Shown here piece after piece: positions 59,640 to 64,000 of a stretch of 64,000 bases of DNA. Each line of letters opens with the position of its first letter. Within the stretch, counting starts at the first letter, position 1. Under the pieces are notes generated by a model. That model was not told the DNA's origin. It made no database searches and saw only the letters and a list, made by a program, of their open reading frames with translations. Origin of the DNA: Subtercola boreus (GTDB taxonomy: Bacteria > Actinomycetota > Actinomycetes > Actinomycetales > Microbacteriaceae); contig NZ_NBXA01000001.1 of the NCBI RefSeq assembly GCF_003399625.1, forward strand, positions 1 through 64,000, read 5' to 3'. The translations under genes were made by a program, and so were the position numbers.

Positions 59640-60602
59640 ATGACCGACACCAGAGCAACTCGAACCGTCGTCGTACTGGCCGGCGGTATCTCCCATGAGC
59701 GCGATGTCTCCCTGAGGTCGGGAAGGCGTGTTGCGGATTCGCTTCTGGCGCGCGGGCATCGAGTCACCATGCGCGAGCCCGATTCGTCCCTGCTCGCTTT
59801 TCTGGAATCCTCTGCCCCCGACCTCGTCTGGCCGGCGCTTCACGGAGCGAGCGGTGAGGATGGGTCCCTCCGGGCTCTACTCGACGCCCAGGGGATCGCC
59901 TATGTCGGTTCGGAGGCCGCGGCCGCACAGCTGGCCTGGCACAAGCCCACCGCAAAGGTGTTGGTCTCCCGGGCCGGATTCCAGACCCCGGGGTCGATCA
60001 CACTTCCGCGCGAGACCTTCCGCGAGCTCGGCGCCACCCAGGTGCTCGACGGCGTGTTGAAGCATCTGGGCACGCCCCTCGTCGTCAAACCCGCCATGGG
60101 CGGGTCAGCCCAGGGGGTCACCGTCGTCGCAGAGGCGTCGGATCTGCCCAGAGCAGTCGTCGACGCCTACACGTATGGCGACATCGGCTTGATCGAGAAG
60201 AAGGTCCTGGGCACAGAAGTCTCTGTCGGAGTCATCGACACCGGCGAGGGTCCTTTTTCTCTTCCTGCGGTCGAAATAGTGCCCCGATCAGGGGTTTATT
60301 CCTTCGAGGCACGCTACAGCGCGGGGGAGACACAGTTCTTCACTCCTGCGCGGCTGGACGCGAGCGTCGCAGCCGCCGCGTCTGAGGCGGCACTGGCCAT
60401 CCACCAGACGCTGGGTCTTCGGCACCTCTCCCGCATCGACCTGATCATCGACTCCTCGGGCACACCCCGGTTCCTCGAGGCCAACGTGATGCCCGGCCTC
60501 ACCGAGACCTCGCTGGTGCCCCAGGCCATCCTCGCTGCTGGTCTGGACCTTGGGGCGGTCTACGAGGCACTCGGCGAGGTCGCGATTCGCGACGCCCGCT
60601 GA
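59640..60602 (+). CDS. ddl: D-alanine--D-alanine ligase
   Basis: A 320-residue ATP-grasp ligase: VVLAGGISHERDVSLRSG (about 11-28), PALHGASGEDGSLRALLD (about 66-83), the phosphate-binding VKPAMGGSAQGV (about 150-161) and the metal site FLEANVMPGLTETSLVPQA (about 282-300). It joins two D-alanines for peptidoglycan. In most relatives the gene is not here; the aminotransferase upstream could supply or recycle D- or L-amino acids (inference). Confidence 0.9.
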   Translation: MTDTRATRTVVVLAGGISHERDVSLRSGRRVADSLLARGHRVTMREPDSSLLAFLESSAPDLVWPALHGASGEDGSLRALLDAQGIAYVGSEAAAAQLAWHKPTAKVLVSRAGFQTPGSITLPRETFRELGATQVLDGVLKHLGTPLVVKPAMGGSAQGVTVVAEASDLPRAVVDAYTYGDIGLIEKKVLGTEVSVGVIDTGEGPFSLPAVEIVPRSGVYSFEARYSAGETQFFTPARLDASVAAAASEAALAIHQTLGLRHLSRIDLIIDSSGTPRFLEANVMPGLTETSLVPQAILAAGLDLGAVYEALGEVAIRDAR

Positions 60603-60679
60603 GGCGAACCGCCGGGTCACGTGACCGGTCAGTCGACGCTGACTGCGATACTCGACCGCGTTACTCGGACCGGGGCCTT

Positions 60680-61648
60680 CTACTCAAAGCGAGGGCCGGC
60701 CGACCCGAAGGTCGGCTCCCCCATCTCCGCCAGGATGCGGTTGAGGTCCTGGATCGTTGCAAAATCGATGACGATCTGGCCTCTGGTGGCGCCGAGGCTC
60801 ACCTTGACCCGCGTGTTCAGGCGGTCGCCGAGTCGTTCGGCGATCTCGTCGAGGTGATCGTTACGGCGCCCAGCCGTGGGGCGCACGCGTTTGGCCCGGG
60901 GTGCTCGGGATGCAACAGCCTCTGCAGCACGCACGGACAGATCCTCGTTGACGATCTTGTCCGCGAGCCTGCTCATCTCTTCCGCGTCGACCACCGAAAG
61001 GATGGCGCGAGCGTGTCCGGCGCTCAGTACGCCGGCCGCTACCCGCCGCTGCACGCTGGTGGGAAGCTTCAGAAGCCGGATCGTGTTGGTGATCTGAGGC
61101 CGCGATCGCCCGATCCGGGTCGCCAGCTGGTCCTGGGTGATGTCGAAGTCGGCCAGCAGCTGCTGGTAGGCCGACGCCTCTTCCAATGGGTTGAGCTGCG
61201 ACCGGTGCAGGTTCTCCAGGAGTGCGTCGCGCAGCATGTTCTCGTCCGCGGTCTCCTTGATGACCGCAGGGATCGTTTCGAGGCCCAGTTCCCGGCTTGC
61301 GCGCAGACGACGCTCCCCCATGACGAGTTCGTACTGCTGATCGGCGGCACCGACCTTTGTCAGCTCACGCACCACGATCGGCTGCAGAACGCCGACTTCG
61401 CGAATGGAGGCAACCAATTCGGCCAGATCGTCCGCGTCGAACTCGATTCGGGGCTGTTTCGCGTTCGGAACGATGCTTTTCGGGGCCAGATTGGCCAAGC
61501 GAGCGCCTGGCACGGAGACCAACTCCGGCTCCGTCTCGCTGCGTTCGGCGAAGAAGACGTCGACGGGGCTCACCGAGCGGGTCTCGTCGAGGGTGGGAAT
61601 CAGGGATCCGATTCCCCGACCGAGACCTGTGCGCTTGGGGTTAGCCAT
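60680..61648 (-). CDS. parB: Chromosome-partitioning protein ParB
   Basis: A 322-residue ParB: arm and CTPase domain (QPRIEFDADDLAELVASIREVGVLQPIVVRE, GERRLRAS), HTH (TQDQLATRIGRSRPQITNTIRLL) and C-terminal dimer domain. It binds the nearby parS sites. It overlaps the parA stop by 8 bp. Confidence 0.97.
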   Translation of the reverse strand: MANPKRTGLGRGIGSLIPTLDETRSVSPVDVFFAERSETEPELVSVPGARLANLAPKSIVPNAKQPRIEFDADDLAELVASIREVGVLQPIVVRELTKVGAADQQYELVMGERRLRASRELGLETIPAVIKETADENMLRDALLENLHRSQLNPLEEASAYQQLLADFDITQDQLATRIGRSRPQITNTIRLLKLPTSVQRRVAAGVLSAGHARAILSVVDAEEMSRLADKIVNEDLSVRAAEAVASRAPRAKRVRPTAGRRNDHLDEIAERLGDRLNTRVKVSLGATRGQIVIDFATIQDLNRILAEMGEPTFGSAGPRFE

Positions 61649-62552
61649 TTCTTCTTGCTCCTCTTCGTGCTATTTCTGATGCTGCTTCGAGGTACGAGAG
61701 TGCACCTGTCGACTGCGGATCGTAACTGATGACCGTCTGGCCGTAACTGGGGGCCTCGGATATCCGAACCGTGCGGGGGATGATCGCTGCGAGGGTCTCC
61801 GCGGGAAAATGATTCCGCACATCTTCCGCGACCTGCGTTGCGAGACGGGTACGACCGTCGTACATCGTCAGGAGGATCGTGGAGACACCGAGGTGCGGGT
61901 TGAGGTGTTTCTCGATGAGAGCGATGTTCGAAAGCAGCTGGCTGAGCCCTTCCAGGGCGTAGTACTCGCACTGGATGGGAATGAGAACTTCGCGGGCTGC
62001 CACGAACGCGTTGATCGTCAGCAGGCCGAGAGACGGGGGACAGTCGATGAAGACGTATTGGTACGGGCTTCCGTCCGCTGCCGCTCGTGACAGGTAGCCT
62101 TCGAGGCTCTCTCGCAAGCGGAGTTCACGGGCCACCATCGGCACCAGCTCGATCTCGGCCCCGGCAAGGTGGATGGTGGCGGGTACACAGTAGAGAGAAG
62201 GGAACTCTGCACTCTGCTGAACGACGTCCTCCAGCGGACTGTCGTGGATCAGCACGTCGTAGACGCTGGGGATCTCCGCCCGATGATCGGCGCCGACGGC
62301 TGTGGACGCATTGCCCTGTGGGTCCAGATCCACCACGAGGACCTTGGCGCCGGCCTTGGCCATCGCGGCAGCAAGATTGACCGTTGTCGTGGTCTTGCCC
62401 ACGCCACCCTTCTGATTGGCGATCGTGAGTACCCGGGTCTCGTGGGGGAGGGGATACTCAGCAACCGCAGCTGCTTTACGCCGCCGTGACAGGTCGGCAA
62501 TCTCCCTCGCAAGGGGCGTCGAAGCGTCGTAGCCGATCGGTTCGCTTGTCAT
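61641..62552 (-). CDS. parA: Chromosome-partitioning ATPase ParA
   Basis: A 303-residue Walker-type ATPase with deviant Walker A QKGGVGKTTTTVNLA (about 47-61), switch DLDPQGNAS (about 75-83) and YVFIDCPPSLGLLT. With ParB it segregates the origin region. Confidence 0.97.
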   Translation of the reverse strand: MTSEPIGYDASTPLAREIADLSRRRKAAAVAEYPLPHETRVLTIANQKGGVGKTTTTVNLAAAMAKAGAKVLVVDLDPQGNASTAVGADHRAEIPSVYDVLIHDSPLEDVVQQSAEFPSLYCVPATIHLAGAEIELVPMVARELRLRESLEGYLSRAAADGSPYQYVFIDCPPSLGLLTINAFVAAREVLIPIQCEYYALEGLSQLLSNIALIEKHLNPHLGVSTILLTMYDGRTRLATQVAEDVRNHFPAETLAAIIPRTVRISEAPSYGQTVISYDPQSTGALSYLEAASEIARRGARRNG

Positions 62553-62588
62553 CTGGTCTTTCTGTGGGGCGGTGTCATTCCATAGTCA

Positions 62589-62604
62589 TGTTTCACGTGA
62601 AACA
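62589..62604. other. parS site 1
   Basis: TGTTTCACGTGAAACA, identical to the canonical 16-bp parS palindrome, between rsmG and parA. Confidence 0.97.
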
Positions 62605-62642
62605 TGGCGTCCGTCAGATCGGGGTTGCCAAGTGACTGACGG

Positions 62643-62658
62643 TGTTTCACGTGAAACA
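62643..62658. other. parS site 2
   Basis: Second perfect TGTTTCACGTGAAACA, 54 bp from site 1, in the same intergenic region. Confidence 0.97.
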
Positions 62659-62764
62659 TCCCCACCCAAGCTACCCGGTTCAACGTCCAATGAATACTCG
62701 ACCGGCGTGTCTGGGCGACTTCACGTCTGTGCACCGCGATACCTCGCGCATCGCAGCGCCAGAC

Positions 62765-63439
62765 CTATCGAACTGTGGCGGTAATCACCCGGGTGATGTC
62801 CTCGACCAACCCGACCCCGAGCTCGCGCACCTCGACGTCGGCCAGCTTGAAACGCTTGATCTGCTTGGAAGCCGCTTCGACTTCTGCCGCAGCACCAGCA
62901 CCCTTCATGAGTACCAGCTCTCCATCAGGGCGAACGAGAGGAGCACACATCGGAATCAGTTTGGAGAATGCGCTCACTGCTCGAGCCGTGAGTTGGTCGA
63001 GGCCCCCCGTGAAGCCCACATCTTCGGCACGGCCGCGCAAGACAGTGACATTGGTGAGGCCGAGTTCAGACGCCTGCTCGTCGAGCCACTTCACTCGGCG
63101 TTCCATGGGCTCGATCAGAAAGAACTCAACGTCGGGCCGGGCGATAGCCAAGACCAGCCCCGGTAGCCCCGCCCCGCTACCGATGTCACCCACCCTGCCA
63201 GGCCGAAGCAGTGGTGCTACGAGAACGCTGTTGACAATATGACGACTCCACAGCCGCGGGAGTTCCAAGGGGCCTATGAGGCCATACTCCTCGCCGTGAA
63301 TGGCGAGATTCGCAGTGAATTGTTGAGCGGTCTTTAACGACTCTCCGAACAGCACAGCCGCTACATCCGGCTCTGATTCCAGACTTTCAGGCAACTCAGG
63401 CACCGTCGTCAACTCTCTCTTCAGGCCGGCGTCCTTCAA
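62765..63439 (-). CDS. rsmG: 16S rRNA m7G527 methyltransferase RsmG
   Basis: A protein of about 224 residues with the SAM-binding motif GDIGSGAGLPGLVLAIARP and RAVSAFSKLIPMCAPLVRPDGELVLMKG. It modifies G527 of 16S rRNA; loss confers low-level streptomycin resistance. The start is uncertain: TTG 63439 is the most upstream; GTG 63403 is an alternative (13th codon). Confidence 0.93.
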   Translation of the reverse strand: MKDAGLKRELTTVPELPESLESEPDVAAVLFGESLKTAQQFTANLAIHGEEYGLIGPLELPRLWSRHIVNSVLVAPLLRPGRVGDIGSGAGLPGLVLAIARPDVEFFLIEPMERRVKWLDEQASELGLTNVTVLRGRAEDVGFTGGLDQLTARAVSAFSKLIPMCAPLVRPDGELVLMKGAGAAAEVEAASKQIKRFKLADVEVRELGVGLVEDITRVITATVR

Positions 63440-63462
63440 TCAGAACAGTTGAACAGTACGGC

Positions 63463-63478
63463 TGTTTCACGTGAAACA
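63463..63478. other. parS site 3
   Basis: Third perfect TGTTTCACGTGAAACA, between jag and rsmG. Confidence 0.97.
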
Positions 63479-63498
63479 CTTGGATTGGTAAATCCAAG

Positions 63499-64000
63499 TC
63501 AGGCCTTCGTAATCACCGTGTGTCGGTCTCGGCCTTCGCCTTCGGAATTGGAGACGAATCCACGCTCGGCCACGATGTCGTGAACGACCTTGCGCTCGTA
63601 CGACGACATCGGCTCCAGCGCGACGGACACCTCACCTCCGACCTCGATGCGGTCGACAGCTGCCGTCACCAGGCTCGCCAGCTCGGCTTCCCGGATCTGA
63701 CGACTTCCTCCGACATCAAGGATGAGACGCGAGAAGCCACCCGTCTTCGTCTGCACAGCAAGCCGCGTCAACTCCTGCAGAGCCTGCACCGTATCGGGCT
63801 GCGACAGGAGCCGCAGGTTGCTGTCCTCGGAGGAGTTCACAGAGACATACGCACGGCCGCCACGGGCATCGATGTCGATGTCACCGTCGAGGTCGCAGAT
63901 GTCGAGAAGTTCCTCGATATAGTCGGCCGCGATGTCACCCTCGTCTTCGAGAGCTTGGGAACCAAGACCCTGAACTGGACCATCCTGAACAGACCCGTCC
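63499..64000 (-). CDS. jag: Jag/KhpB-family RNA-binding protein, N-terminus cut by window edge
   Basis: The gene runs off the right edge; 166 codons are visible, beginning within an acidic region (EDEGDIAADYIEELLDICDL) and containing the KH-domain stretch (SRLILDVGGSRQIREAELAS) and R3H-type C terminus (MSSYERKVVHDIVAERGF). The frame continues upstream of the GTG at 63840, so that codon is internal. Jag lies between yidC and rsmG in many bacteria. Confidence 0.9.
   Translation of the reverse strand, partial: DGSVQDGPVQGLGSQALEDEGDIAADYIEELLDICDLDGDIDIDARGGRAYVSVNSSEDSNLRLLSQPDTVQALQELTRLAVQTKTGGFSRLILDVGGSRQIREAELASLVTAAVDRIEVGGEVSVALEPMSSYERKVVHDIVAERGFVSNSEGEGRDRHTVITKA

Noticed and set aside
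1-64000. tRNA, rRNA, CRISPR arrays and transposases
   Set aside because: I found no cloverleaf-like segments, regular spacer arrays, terminal inverted repeats or transposase domains in any reading frame I inspected.

Overview
The window is GC-rich, gene-dense actinobacterial chromosome. The gene content points to the family Microbacteriaceae: a DUF222/HNH endonuclease tail at the left edge, an mshA-type glycosyltransferase (mycothiol), DUF6049, and the order rpsF-ssb-rpsR-rplI-dnaB followed by pcnA-DUF6049-murJ-trxB-trxA-parB-parA-rsmG-jag. That order, with three perfect parS sites, places the right edge a few genes from the replication origin; yidC-rnpA-rpmH-dnaA would be expected just past 64000. 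No tRNA, rRNA, CRISPR array, insertion sequence or phage was seen.

Layout. 1-9.5 kb: end of an HNH protein, two GNAT acetyltransferases, a carbohydrate ABC importer, a TetR/SDR divergent pair with twin operators, a ferritin-like diiron protein, an iron-regulated siderophore-interacting flavoprotein, and a TetR/NADPH-FMN reductase divergent pair with a perfect palindromic operator. 9.5-15.4 kb: an overlapping MacB-like efflux operon (lipoprotein, adaptor, ATPase, permease) divergent from a two-component system. 15.5-24.6 kb: AlkB under a LexA-like box, an MFS exporter, SRPBCC and dienelactone-hydrolase-like proteins, a DinB-like protein, DUF2470 plus heme oxygenase under a DtxR-like box, and a CopD-CtaG fusion overlapping a PIF1-like helicase. 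24.7-30.6 kb: HU, cysteine-poor ribosomal proteins S14/L33/L28, a membrane protein, and the znuA-znuC-znuB-zur operon behind a Zur-like box. 30.6-42.6 kb: an aminotransferase and branched-chain 2-oxoacid dehydrogenase operon, a HEAT-repeat/GT4 fusion with a GT1 enzyme, a 4-TMS holin-like protein, a tyrosine phosphatase, purB and two membrane proteins. 42.8-45.1 kb: an unrecognised two-gene secreted system, the second protein having an aerolysin/ETX-MTX2-like stretch. 45.3-64 kb: replication, translation, redox and segregation genes.

A recurring feature is leaderless expression. About fifteen genes have a TANNNT-like -10 hexamer exactly 6-7 nt before the ATG or GTG and no Shine-Dalgarno sequence, and this fixed many of the start codons chosen here. 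Genes inside operons instead use ATGA, GTGA or TGATG overlaps.

The observations most worth following up are the two-gene secreted locus with its palindrome-rich promoter, a cluster of DnaA-box-like 9-mers between dnaB and rplI about 17 kb from the expected origin, an rpsF leader that looks like an S6:S18 autoregulatory element pairing with the Shine-Dalgarno sequence, a 17-bp repeat that appears to have pulled apart a GTGA gene overlap, and a Shine-Dalgarno-masking hairpin before the diiron gene.
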